From CAWAMR01 sp963783095 (GTDB lineage Bacteria > Planctomycetota > Planctomycetia > Gemmatales > Gemmataceae), in assembly GCA_963783095.1 (NCBI GenBank), contig CAWAMR010000003.1, forward strand, positions 744,001-808,000: a stretch of DNA of 64,000 nt, written 5' to 3'. Of the stretch, positions 18,225 through 24,769 are shown in pieces. A program made the translations under genes and the position numbers. The notes under the pieces are model-generated. The model saw only the letters and a list, made by a program, of their open reading frames with translations, was not told the origin of the DNA and did not search any database. Every line of letters begins with the position of its first letter. Within the stretch, counting starts at the first letter, position 1.

Positions 18225-18247
18225 TCTCGCAACAACTCGCTCCGCCC

Positions 18248-18334
18248 GCCGAACACAGAGTTTAGTGGCGGCGCAAACGGCAAACGCGACCACCATAAGA
18301 TGCCAAAGCCGACCACTACAACGCCTCGTTCGGC
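18248..18334 (-). repeat. attC site 9
   Basis: Outer boxes GCCGAAC (18248-18254) and GTTCGGC (18328-18334). Inner stem AGTGGCGGC pairs with AGTGGTCGGC, with one extra base on the right. Confidence 0.85.
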
Positions 18335-18400
18335 GCTGCCTACCACGCCAACGGCTTCCACCATAGGCCGATGGCCCCGAATGGGGCCATCGGCCGCCAA
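18335..18400 (-). terminator. Shared hairpin before attC 9 (third copy)
   Basis: GCTGCCTACCACGCC followed by GGCCGATGGCCCC/GGGGCCATCGGCC. The stem is changed on both sides compared with copy 1 (GGTCCC to GGCCCC with its partner), a compensatory pattern that favours selection on the RNA or DNA fold. Confidence 0.5.
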
Positions 18401-18435
18401 TTTGAGCGACTTGCTCGGTATCTGCTTTGGGAACT

Positions 18436-18756
18436 CTACGTTACATTCGTAGCGGTTCGTTCGGTTTCCAGGCCGATGGCGGTGCGAACGATGTAGGTAC
18501 TGTAAGGAGGCTTGTGTCGCGCACCGCCGAGCCACATCCAGGTTCCTGGGCAGTGCCCGACCGTTACCAGCTCGACCGAATCGATGCCTCCACTTAGTCG
18601 TCGCAGCCACTCAAGCTCGTCGCCGAACGGCCCAGCCCCGTCATCGTAGGGCAATGCTGCTAAGTGGTCCCGCAGCGCCGCTTCCGGACCACCCGCCGAG
18701 TGCTGAGTCAGGTGGAACGACTCCCGCACTTCGGTGATGCAGGTAAATACAGCCAA
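18436..18756 (-). CDS. Cassette 9 gene, hypothetical protein
   Basis: About 106 residues from a TTG at 18756, chosen because a GGAGGG ribosome site lies 7-8 bases upstream and the only ATG in frame (18783) would fall inside attC 8. The sequence starts AVFTCITEVRESFHLTQ, has an acidic-aromatic segment (DHLAALPYDDGAGPFGDE) and a glycine/tryptophan segment (GHCPGTWMWLGGARH). No known family. The stop lies about 35 bases before the shared hairpin. Confidence 0.55.
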   Translation of the reverse strand: MAVFTCITEVRESFHLTQHSAGGPEAALRDHLAALPYDDGAGPFGDELEWLRRLSGGIDSVELVTVGHCPGTWMWLGGARHKPPYSTYIVRTAIGLETERTATNVT

Positions 18757-18774
18757 CCGCTTCGCCCTCCACCC

Positions 18775-18861
18775 GCCGAACACTGAATTAAGCAGCGGCG
18801 AAAGTGCCAGCGACCGAGTGCCGCGAGCGCCGAAGCCGTCTGCTTGAATGACTTGTTCGGC
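18775..18861 (-). repeat. attC site 8
   Basis: Outer boxes GCCGAAC (18775-18781) and GTTCGGC (18855-18861). Inner stem AAGCAGCGGC pairs with AAGCAGACGGC, with one extra A on the right. Confidence 0.88.
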
Positions 18862-18929
18862 CCGTTTTTGAGTCTGTTGAATCGGTTCAGCCTTACACTT
18901 GTGACATTTTGTAAAGCGGGGTCTCTATT

Positions 18930-19400
18930 CTAACCGCGCGACGCATACTTCGCTGAAATCTCCCGGGCTTTGTCCTCTAATGAGGGTGGCCATGGGAACT
19001 CTCGTCCGATTTCTTCGACGAACTCGCGGACACTTTTGTCCCAATCACCTCGAGAAATTACGCCGATCGGCTCTCCTGCAATTGAGATTTCCCAAGCAAG
19101 TTGATATTCGCGACTCCAATTCGCAAGCCATTCCAGGATAAAGATCGTGTCGCGATACGCCATTAACCGATCTTCCTCGAAACCCACTTCAACATACGAG
19201 CCATCGCTCGTTGAGTAACCGGACAAGTAGATCTTGTTCCATCCCACAAGTTCGCCTTCTTCGCCAAGCGAACCGCTGAACCAAATTGGTTCACACCACC
19301 AGTCGTGTTCGCTCACTAACTGTGGAATCTTGTGGAGAATGGCATCTCTCGCTTTCACGCCGATGGGCTCAAGAGTTTTGTAGTCGAGTGTGACTCCCAT
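18930..19400 (-). CDS. Cassette 8 gene, hypothetical protein
   Basis: A 156-residue acidic protein from ATG 19400, starting MGVTLDYKTLEPIGVKARDA. It alternates helices and strands (VSEHDWWCEPIWFSGSLGEEG, SGYSTSDGSYVEVGFEEDR) and ends with a helical tail (SLEDKAREISAKYASRG). The small, acidic, single-domain form resembles immunity or cargo proteins of cassettes, but no family is recognised. It is intact and framed by attC 8 and attC 7. Confidence 0.65.
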   Translation of the reverse strand: MGVTLDYKTLEPIGVKARDAILHKIPQLVSEHDWWCEPIWFSGSLGEEGELVGWNKIYLSGYSTSDGSYVEVGFEEDRLMAYRDTIFILEWLANWSREYQLAWEISIAGEPIGVISRGDWDKSVREFVEEIGREFPWPPSLEDKAREISAKYASRG

Positions 19401-19416
19401 CGGACAACCTCCAGTG

Positions 19417-19504
19417 GCCGAACACCAAGTTAAGCTGGCGGCCGAACTCCGGAACGCCCGGAAACCGAAAGCCTAGGCCGCTCAGCTTGAACGACTTGTT
19501 CGGC
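19417..19504 (-). repeat. attC site 7
   Basis: Outer boxes GCCGAAC (19417-19423) and GTTCGGC (19498-19504). Inner stem AAGCTGGCGGCC pairs with AAGCTGAGCGGCC, with one extra A on the right. Confidence 0.9.
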
Positions 19505-19513
19505 TTGATTTAG

Positions 19514-19774
19514 TCAGTCGAAGCGCGCACCCGCCATGTACAGCCGTTCGACTTTCAGCCACTCCCGCACATTCCGCTTTCTGGGTGCCTTGAAGTGCCG
19601 CCCCATGCGGGCCATGGGCTGCTTGCAGTCCGGACAGGGGAAGGGCCGCTCGGGTACGTTGCTATCCCAGTTAGATGACCCGGCCTGCTTGAAGGTCTTG
19701 CGGCATCCGAAACAAGCGAAGTGGACCCGGTTTGTCGGAGTCGGTACACCCGGTCCCGGTCGCTTCCCCGCCAT
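19514..19774 (-). CDS. Cassette 7 gene, two-knuckle zinc-ribbon protein
   Basis: An 86-residue basic protein from ATG 19774. Two CxxC knuckles, FACFGCRKTF (residues 20-29) and FPCPDCKQPM (45-54), make a zinc ribbon. It is followed by a very basic C-terminal part (FKAPRKRNVREWLKVERLY) that could bind nucleic acid. Such small zinc ribbons are common in planctomycete and phage genomes with unknown roles. Confidence 0.7.
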   Translation of the reverse strand: MAGKRPGPGVPTPTNRVHFACFGCRKTFKQAGSSNWDSNVPERPFPCPDCKQPMARMGRHFKAPRKRNVREWLKVERLYMAGARFD

Positions 19775-19790
19775 CGTACACCCCTTTTCT

Positions 19791-19876
19791 CCCGAACACG
19801 GAGCTAAGCGGGCGGCGGAAAGCCAGCGACAACACGACGCAAGAACTCACCGCTCCGCTTCAGTGATTCGTTCGGT
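19791..19876 (-). repeat. attC site 6
   Basis: Outer boxes CCCGAAC (19791-19797) and GTTCGGT (19870-19876). Nearly identical to attC 17; both end the duplicated cassette. Confidence 0.88.
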
Positions 19877-20408
19877 ATTTTTTCGCGCCAGGTGGTTGGA
19901 TTGGGGCACAACTCAAGATTCCATTCCACAATTCTGGCAGCCAGCACAAGCCCCGAGATACTTGCCAAAGATGAGGCGAGTAAACGCGAACACGCTTGCG
20001 CCACGTTGGAGCCCGAACCTGAAAGATCGCGGTATCACCACCCTCAAACCCATCGTCATATTCATCCTGAAGCAGATTGAATTGCACTTCTTTCACAAAA
20101 CCAGTCAGCCGATCAATTTTCTGAAGGGAGACGCGCCCATGATACCGGCGAAGTAAGTGCGGTTCGTATTCAAATTCAATGACCGCAAGAATGGTGTGTC
20201 CATCAGGGAACAACTCTATTCGCCAAGACTTGCCGTAAGGAGCACCATAGACCAACCCAATTGCGCAATCAACCGAAAAATCCGACGACTTTGGTAACGG
20301 CACAACGTCGGTGCAGTCTTTGTCGAAGTCAAGCAAGTCGACGATCGGCGAACAATCCTCGTGGATTCCTCGGAGCCGTCGCCACCATCTTGCCAGTCGC
20401 TGCACCAC
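19860..20408 (-). CDS. Cassette 6 gene, hypothetical (copy of cassette 17 gene)
   Basis: A 182-residue protein from a GTG at 20408, almost identical to the one at 13568-14116. The same features are seen: VVQRLARWWRRLRG start, WRIELFPDGHTILAV core, C-terminal PPGAKKYRTNH inside attC 6. The two cassettes have the same length (635 bp from attC end to attC end) and diverge immediately outside the cassette limits. The upstream TGA here rules out the longer start possible in the other copy. Confidence 0.68.
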   Translation of the reverse strand: MVQRLARWWRRLRGIHEDCSPIVDLLDFDKDCTDVVPLPKSSDFSVDCAIGLVYGAPYGKSWRIELFPDGHTILAVIEFEYEPHLLRRYHGRVSLQKIDRLTGFVKEVQFNLLQDEYDDGFEGGDTAIFQVRAPTWRKRVRVYSPHLWQVSRGLCWLPELWNGILSCAPIQPPGAKKYRTNH

Positions 20409-20425
20409 TCACATTCCCTCCGCCC

Positions 20426-20518
20426 ACCGAACGCCGAGTTCAGCGGGCCGCCGAACCAACCACCTTCAAAGAAGGACCGAATAACTGTCAGCGGCTCCGC
20501 TGCAACGTTTGGTTCGGC
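20426..20518 (-). repeat. attC site 5
   Basis: Outer boxes ACCGAAC (20426-20432) and GTTCGGC (20512-20518). Inner stem AGCGGGCCGCC pairs with AGCGGAGCCGC, with one extra A on the right. Confidence 0.88.
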
Positions 20519-20540
20519 CTGATTTCTTAACCGCTTGACC

Positions 20541-21059
20541 TCATGCCTCTGTGTCATCGCCCCATACCGCTCGGGCCTGCGCCCGCAGTTCGTGGCCTGC
20601 GGCCTTCGCGACAGTCTCGGTGGCGGGTGGGACTGTGATCTCCAACTCCGCAACCAATCCACGCTCCCAACGAACACGGTAGGTTACGCGCACAGAGCCT
20701 GGTCCGATCTGGAACACGAACTCGCCCGTCTCACAACCGTTGACGTGCCCCTGCCCCGAGCGTCCAGACGAATTTGGGGTTCCTGCCGGCTGCCCGAGAT
20801 CATCAAGGATGGCCGGGATTTCTTGGGCGACTGCCTCGGTCGGGCCGACGATGCCAAACTCTTCGCCGTGGTACAGGCCGACCATGTCGTACCCACAACC
20901 CACGACTTCGCCGGGCCGCAAAGTGAGCCGCTCGAACCCTTCTCGAACCGCGAGAAGGAGGGTCTTCCGCAGGAACTGTGGTGGCGTCGGTTCGCAGAAC
21001 GCCGGCGGCGTGCTGCACACGATATCCGGCAACGGCGGTTGGGGTTTCAAGTCGCCCAC
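20541..21059 (-). CDS. Cassette 5 gene, hypothetical protein
   Basis: A 172-residue protein from GTG 21059, chosen because AGAGGAAG lies upstream and the frame otherwise runs back into attC 4. It starts VGDLKPQPPLPDIV, has a Leu/Arg helix (FLRKTLLLAVREGFERLTL), a VGCGYDMVGLYHGEEFGIVG strand pair and a C-terminal beta part (FVFQIGPGSVRVTYRVRW). No family recognised. Apparently intact. Confidence 0.62.
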   Translation of the reverse strand: MGDLKPQPPLPDIVCSTPPAFCEPTPPQFLRKTLLLAVREGFERLTLRPGEVVGCGYDMVGLYHGEEFGIVGPTEAVAQEIPAILDDLGQPAGTPNSSGRSGQGHVNGCETGEFVFQIGPGSVRVTYRVRWERGLVAELEITVPPATETVAKAAGHELRAQARAVWGDDTEA

Positions 21060-21078
21060 TGGCGATCTTCCTCTCTGG

Positions 21079-21165
21079 GCCGAACGACAAGGTAAGTGGC
21101 GGCGAAAGTTCAGGCGACTTCGTGTAACGAGCGCCAAAGCCGTCCACTTCACCGTCTTGTTCGGC
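21079..21165 (-). repeat. attC site 4
   Basis: Outer boxes GCCGAAC (21079-21085) and GTTCGGC (21159-21165). Inner stem AAGTGGCGGC pairs with AAGTGGACGGC, with one extra A on the right. Confidence 0.9.
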
Positions 21166-21175
21166 CAGTTTTGGC

Positions 21176-21892
21176 TCAGTTCTCCATCAGCATCTCGAAT
21201 TCGACCACTTTGCCGTTGCGAACGATAGCGTACCCCATCTCGCCACACATGTGTGCCCAGCTATTGCCTGCTGTGTCGTACTCCCATAGCTCGTCGCCCG
21301 GCCGAAGGTTTGTTTCTATCCACTCCCGCATGTAGCGGACATGCCGACCCGCCGTTTGGAGAGCCGAATCGGTGACCGGTGCGCGCCCGAACAGCCGACG
21401 GACCCTTAACCATAGGCCCCGGCGTGGCTCCGGAGGTTTGTCCCACTCGGTCATCTGGCCCAACACCTCGGCGACCGTAACTCGACGTCGAAGCAATGAC
21501 TGGATCTCACGGACCCGCGCGTTGATCTCTTCAATCGGCACTCGGCTCACTGCCGCCATCCATTCATCTGCGAGACCCCGGATCACGCACCGCATTTTGG
21601 CGATCAGATGCACTCTCTGCCAGTAGTAGGCACCGAGGAGGTCGGGCGGAGCTGAATCGATCACACCATCCTCGCCGAGCTTTGCACGCTCTTGCTCCTG
21701 CCGCTCGAACACACGCACTTGCTCCTGGCGCTCGAACTCAGCCGTGTCTAGGGCCGCTAATTCGCAATCGACTCGGAGGAACTCGCCGCCCGGCCTGCCC
21801 TGCTCGTCCAGCCAATCGGCATAAACGAGCCGGGGCATGTTATCGCCCGGTGCGGCCTTGATTGTCGCCAAGAACGCAGCATCGTCGGTCAT
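21176..21892 (-). CDS. Cassette 4 gene, TIGR02996 domain protein
   Basis: A 238-residue protein from ATG 21892. Residues 1-45 (MTDDAAFLATIKAAPGDNMP, RLVYADWLDEQG, then RGEFLRV-type ending GEFLRVDCELAAL) are the TIGR02996 'repeat-companion' domain that is typical of Gemmata-like planctomycetes, where it usually precedes leucine-rich repeats. Here the rest is not LRR: it is a charged helical part (EFERQEQVRVFERQEQERAKLGE), helices with a basic stretch (REIQSLLRRRVTVAEVL), and a C-terminal small domain. It is the best marker that the cassette pool is of planctomycete origin. Function unknown. Confidence 0.78.
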   Translation of the reverse strand: MTDDAAFLATIKAAPGDNMPRLVYADWLDEQGRPGGEFLRVDCELAALDTAEFERQEQVRVFERQEQERAKLGEDGVIDSAPPDLLGAYYWQRVHLIAKMRCVIRGLADEWMAAVSRVPIEEINARVREIQSLLRRRVTVAEVLGQMTEWDKPPEPRRGLWLRVRRLFGRAPVTDSALQTAGRHVRYMREWIETNLRPGDELWEYDTAGNSWAHMCGEMGYAIVRNGKVVEFEMLMEN

Positions 21893-21905
21893 GCGCCCGC
21901 CCGTG

Positions 21906-21990
21906 GCCGAACACCAAGCTAAGTTGGCCGCACAGCCATCAGACGGTGACAGCAACTAGCAAAAGGCTCAACTTCAGCGTTTGGTTCGGA
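21906..21990 (-). repeat. attC site 3
   Basis: Outer boxes GCCGAAC (21906-21912) and GTTCGGA (21984-21990). Inner stem AAGTTGGCC pairs with AAGTTGAGCC, with one extra A on the right. Confidence 0.9.
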
Positions 21991-22008
21991 TGTATTAAGG
22001 GATTTGAT

Positions 22009-22293
22009 TTATGACGACTTCAGCCACGCCGGTTCTGGATCAAGCAAAAGAATCCGATAAGAAGATCCCCACGGACTTTGACCTACAATCTCTTTCGCTT
22101 GTGTTAGAGCTTTCTCTGAGGCAGATGGATCAAACCAGAGCGTCAGTTCGTTCAGCACTTTTACGCCTGGATGATTCTCGGCAAATGCTAGCAGAGTGGA
22201 TACAAGAGAATTCCACCGTGGCGTCACCGGCATTACAGCAATACCTCGCATCAACTCGTGATTCTTCTCGACAATCAGCAGAACAGAGTGCAT
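22009..22293 (-). CDS. Cassette 3 gene, hypothetical protein
   Basis: A 94-residue protein from ATG 22293, starting MHSVLLIVEKNHELMRGIAV and with an FDPSASEKALTQAKEIVG helix. Nothing known is recognised. A + strand frame (22011-22343) overlaps it completely, but that frame has low-complexity Ser/Gln composition and runs into attC 2, so I prefer the - strand gene. Confidence 0.6.
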   Translation of the reverse strand: MHSVLLIVEKNHELMRGIAVMPVTPRWNSLVSTLLAFAENHPGVKVLNELTLWFDPSASEKALTQAKEIVGQSPWGSSYRILLLDPEPAWLKSS

Positions 22294-22326
22294 CGAATAC
22301 TCCCGTTGAAATGAGCGAACCTGTTT

Positions 22327-22411
22327 TCCGAACACCAAGCTAACCGGGCGGCAGACCGGCAACGACACTAGCTACCGGAGACTGCCGCTCCGGTTGAGCG
22401 TTTGGTTCGGA
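22327..22411 (-). repeat. attC site 2
   Basis: Outer boxes TCCGAAC (22327-22333) and GTTCGGA (22405-22411). Inner stem AACCGGGCGGCAG pairs with AACCGGAGCGGCAG, with one extra A on the right. Confidence 0.9.
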
Positions 22412-22420
22412 TTGGAATTT

Positions 22421-22609
22421 ATGAGCGAAGAGAAGATCGAAGCAGGCGATATTGTTGACCATGATGGCATAAAAATGACAGTGAATGCTGTTGGGCCGTG
22501 CGGAATCATTCCTGATGGGAAGATTCAAACAGTATGGCATGACAAATCAAACAATGATTGCCGTGCTATTCTGTCTCCCGAATCGGTCCGACTTCTTTCA
22601 CCAAGATGA
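22421..22609 (+). CDS. Cassette 2, + strand gene, DUF2158/YodC-like
   Basis: A 62-residue protein starting MSEEKIEAGDIVDHDGIKMT just 10 bases after attC 2. The plan AGDIV...IKMTVN.VG...IQTVWHD...LSPESVRLL is that of the small YodC/DUF2158 family. It is on the opposite strand from the rest of the array and overlaps the 3' end of the other gene of this cassette by 44 bases. Family members have no firmly known function. Confidence 0.6.
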   Translation: MSEEKIEAGDIVDHDGIKMTVNAVGPCGIIPDGKIQTVWHDKSNNDCRAILSPESVRLLSPR

Positions 22610-22772
22610 GAGATTCTGGTTGATAAACTTCCTCTCGTGCTCTTGTATCGTCATGCCAACGGCAAAGGACGCCAGCTTTGCCAAGAGCAAAATCGTTTCC
22701 GATTCCCTGAACAGACATAATCGGACCACCAGCAGTCAATCGAACAACATCCCCAGGTTTGAAATCGCCCAC
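22566..22772 (-). CDS. Cassette 2, - strand gene, DUF2158/YodC-like
   Basis: A 68-residue protein from GTG 22772: GDFKPGDVVRLTAGGPIMSV, then VLCRWHD and PESLILV. GGPxMxV...CRWxD is the DUF2158 (YodC-like) signature. It converges with the + strand gene, and their last 44 bases overlap in antisense. Both frames encode a PES[VL] element there, which is unusual. Confidence 0.7.
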   Translation of the reverse strand: MGDFKPGDVVRLTAGGPIMSVQGIGNDFALGKAGVLCRWHDDTRAREEVYQPESLILVKEVGPIRETE

Positions 22773-22803
22773 GATGAAACTCCTTCTGTGAAAGAACCCG
22801 AAA

Positions 22804-22897
22804 GCCGAACACCGAGCTAACCTGGTTTTTGCGGTCCCGCGTTAGCCTGTGAACTTTCAATGACTCGCAAAAACTCAGGTTGAGCGCTTGGTTCGAT
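22804..22897 (-). repeat. attC site 1 (nearest the integrase)
   Basis: Outer boxes GCCGAAC (22804-22810) and GTTCGAT (22891-22897). Inner stem AACCTGGTTTTTGCG pairs with AACCTGAGTTTTTGCG, with one extra A on the right; at 15 bp this is one of the longest inner stems. Confidence 0.9.
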
Positions 22898-22914
22898 CTG
22901 TATACGGATTCATC

Positions 22915-23073
22915 ATGAGCGAAGCGAAAGAAGTAGCTGGTATTGTCGAGGAGTCCGGCGTGTGGACAGTGCCTTTTGAAACCACATATCGGGAACGCTT
23001 GGAATGCAATGGTCAGCCAGTCATAAGGGTGCCAATTCCAAGAGACTCGGCTGACAAGAATAGAGAGAAATAA
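22915..23073 (+). CDS. Cassette 1, + strand small gene, hypothetical
   Basis: A 52-residue protein starting MSEAKEVAGIVEESGVWTVP 18 bases after attC 1. It begins like the + strand gene of cassette 2 (MSE..) and overlaps the end of the - strand zinc-ribbon gene by 61 bases. Because it is short, its reality is uncertain. Confidence 0.4.
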   Translation: MSEAKEVAGIVEESGVWTVPFETTYRERLECNGQPVIRVPIPRDSADKNREK

Positions 23074-23246
23074 CATTTCTGGCAGATTATTGGTACGGCC
23101 AGGAATGACTTATCGGATGGCGGCGGTTCTGGCATAGCAACGATGTTGCTGACGCCAAAGCCTTGCTGGTGGCAGATTGGGCATTTGACGTTCTTTGTCA
23201 TTAACCATTCGCTGACGACATGTTCGCTTGTTGGATCGAGTGGCAT
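23013..23246 (-). CDS. Cassette 1, - strand gene, zinc-ribbon protein
   Basis: A 77-residue protein from ATG 23246. CPICHQQGFGVSNIV and IICQKCYFSLFLSAESLGIG reproduce a common small zinc-ribbon type (CPxC...CxxCGY..FF.A..LGI) found in many bacteria. Function unknown. It is the first cassette gene next to the integrase side, preceded by the attI candidate. Confidence 0.72.
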   Translation of the reverse strand: MPLDPTSEHVVSEWLMTKNVKCPICHQQGFGVSNIVAMPEPPPSDKSFLAVPIICQKCYFSLFLSAESLGIGTLMTG

Positions 23247-23360
23247 GTTGGTTCTCCTGTAAGACTGGTTTTGGACCTGCAACCATTATATGGAATCTGT
23301 CTGAGTAATCGAACTATTGAGTCGACAGAATTAATTCTACCTATTGCGCCTTGGAATTCT

Positions 23361-23367
23361 GTCTAAC
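23361..23367 (-). other. Candidate attI core site
   Basis: GTCTAAC on the + strand, GTTAGAC on the - strand, fits the integron core-site consensus (GTTRRRY) perfectly, and lies between the first cassette gene and the integrase gene, where attI is expected. No second simple site or palindrome supports it, so it rests on seven bases and position. Confidence 0.35.
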
Positions 23368-23478
23368 CTCAATATGATTCTGCCTATTCCCACAATGGTG
23401 AATAAGCACCTGCAAATCAGACTTTGGTATTGTTTTTTGATTCTAACCCAATGATTCGCTTAACACAAGAAAAATCCG

Positions 23479-24116
23479 ATGGTTCCCTCGACTCCATCAC
23501 CGGCCAACAACTCCCCCAAACTGCTCGATCAGGTTGCCGCCAAAATGCGTTTGCTCCATTACTCCATACGCACGGAACAAGCCTATGTAGACTGGATCAA
23601 ACGCTTCATTCTTTTCCACAATAAACGCCATCCCAAGACGATGGGTGCTGCCGAGATCGAAAGCTTTCTCACTCATCTTGCGGTACAAGGCAACGTCGCC
23701 GCCAGCACCCAGAACCAGGCTTTCTCCGCGCTGCTGTTCCTCTATCAAAAGATTCTGCAAATCGAACTGCCCCGGCTCAACGCTCTCCGCGCCGAACGAC
23801 CGGAACGGCTCCCGGTTGTGCTCAGCGTGGACGAGATTCGCGCTCTTCTTGAGGAATTAGATGGAATCGACCGGTTCATGGCGGAAACCTGTTGCAAAAG
23901 CGGGTGAAGGCCGCATCCGAAGCGGCCCGGTTCACCAAAAGGGTCAGTTGCCACACGCTGCGGCACAGCTTCGCCACTCATTTGCTGGAAGCAGGCTACG
24001 ACGTGCGCACCGTCCAGGAACTGCTCGGCCACGCCGACGTGCGCACGACCATGATCTACACGCACGTCCTGCAACGCGGCCCCGCCGGCGTGCAAAGCCC
24101 GCTCGACCGGCTCTGA
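23479..24116 (+). pseudogene. intI: Integron integrase, internal deletion
   Basis: Tyrosine recombinase of the IntI group, in two pieces. The N-terminal part (23479-23885) has the IntI pattern: KMRLLHYSIRTEQAYVDWI, FHNKRHPKTMGAAEIE, FLTHLAVQGNVAASTQ, RPERLPVVLSVDEIR. The C-terminal part (about 23886-24116, another frame) has RVKAASEAARFTKRV, CHTLRHSFATHLLEAGYDVR with His and Arg of box II, the later GHADVRTTMIYTHVL with the catalytic tyrosine, and the ending GVQSPLDRL. The region between, about 130 residues in other IntI proteins, is missing. It includes the first catalytic arginine (G-x-R-x-x-E), the lysine and the IntI-specific patch. The protein cannot be active. It faces away from the array, as expected for a cassette integrase. 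Confidence 0.9.
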
Positions 24117-24171
24117 GCCAAAAGCGGAGCATTCCCGCTTCGCGTGTAACCAGATTCACTGGGGGGGGGTG

Positions 24172-24199
24172 TAGCCGAATTCGCCAGAATTCGGCTACG
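24172..24199. repeat. Palindrome GTAGCCGAATTCGCC...
   Basis: Near-perfect palindrome GTAGCCGAATTC / GAATTCGGCTAC. The same element, in a longer form, is at 56240-56306. It is directly followed by a piece (CCCCCAGAGAATATGG) similar to the ends of the 32138-32241 repeat. Confidence 0.7.
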
Positions 24200-24447
24200 C
24201 CATTGATCCGGCGACCCCCAGAGAATATGGCCCCCCCGCATCTTTGGGACAACACCGCTTGATTATTATAATTGTGTACACTATTATAAATGATGGATGA
24301 GAATGCGAATGCACCTGGGAGGAGCGGACCAATCGGCGCGATGCTCCGAGTCGCGGCGTCACGGGCCTTGATCGGTAGATGTGCACAACTAAACCCCGGT
24401 CAGATTGAAAATCGGATTCTTATTACACCAAAAAACCGAAGGTTTTA

Positions 24448-24520
24448 CTAACCCGAAGCGTGAGCGAGGATCGACCCCACGTTTGCCGGAAGTCGTTTCC
24501 TCGCTTACGCTTCGGGTTAG
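24448..24520. repeat. Inverted repeat CTAACCCGAAGCGTGAGCGAGG
   Basis: Arms 24448-24469 and 24499-24520 pair over 22 bases with one mismatch. When translated such repeats read NPKRERG or LTLRVS and are widespread between genes in planctomycetes. No gene is seen here. Confidence 0.75.
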
Positions 24521-24769
24521 TGTGCGGCTTCGCCGCACCATTCGAAACTCCGTCGGCGCGCAATTTCAAAAGGCGCAAGCACGGGAGGAGCCGTTCCACC
24601 TTGCTTGCGCTGCGGGCTCCCAATACTTTTGCAGTCGAAACCTGCCCAGCAGAATTGAACATTGTCGCATTCAGTTAGAAGTCTCCAACGATCTGCTGTT
24701 TGACGAAGCGGCGAATGATCTGAACAAAATGTTACAAATGTTTCCGAAGAACTCGTCAATTGATTAAAC

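Larger units (their letters stand above)
11478..24116 (-). mobile_element. Chromosomal integron: degenerate integrase plus about 19 gene cassettes
   Basis: The block consists of a damaged integron integrase gene at the right end (23479-24116, + strand) and an array of 19 attC-like imperfect palindromes to its left. In almost every interval between sites there is one short gene on the - strand, pointing away from the integrase, which is the standard integron layout. Each site has outer boxes of the GCCGAAC/GTTCGGC type, an inner stem of 6-15 bp, and nearly always one extra unpaired base in the right arm. That asymmetry puts the 5' half of the site on the right, matching the cassette orientation. 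A 635-bp cassette duplicated exactly between site ends shows that cassette insertion once worked. The block carries no resistance gene. Confidence 0.88.

Noticed and set aside
22011..22343. + strand gene in cassette 3
   Set aside because: Low-complexity Ser/Gln composition, fully antisense to a better - strand frame, and ends inside attC 2.
24405..24767. Protein-coding gene right of intI
   Set aside because: The frame is translation of the CTAACCCGAAGCG inverted repeat (NPKRERG, LTLRVS) and has no support.
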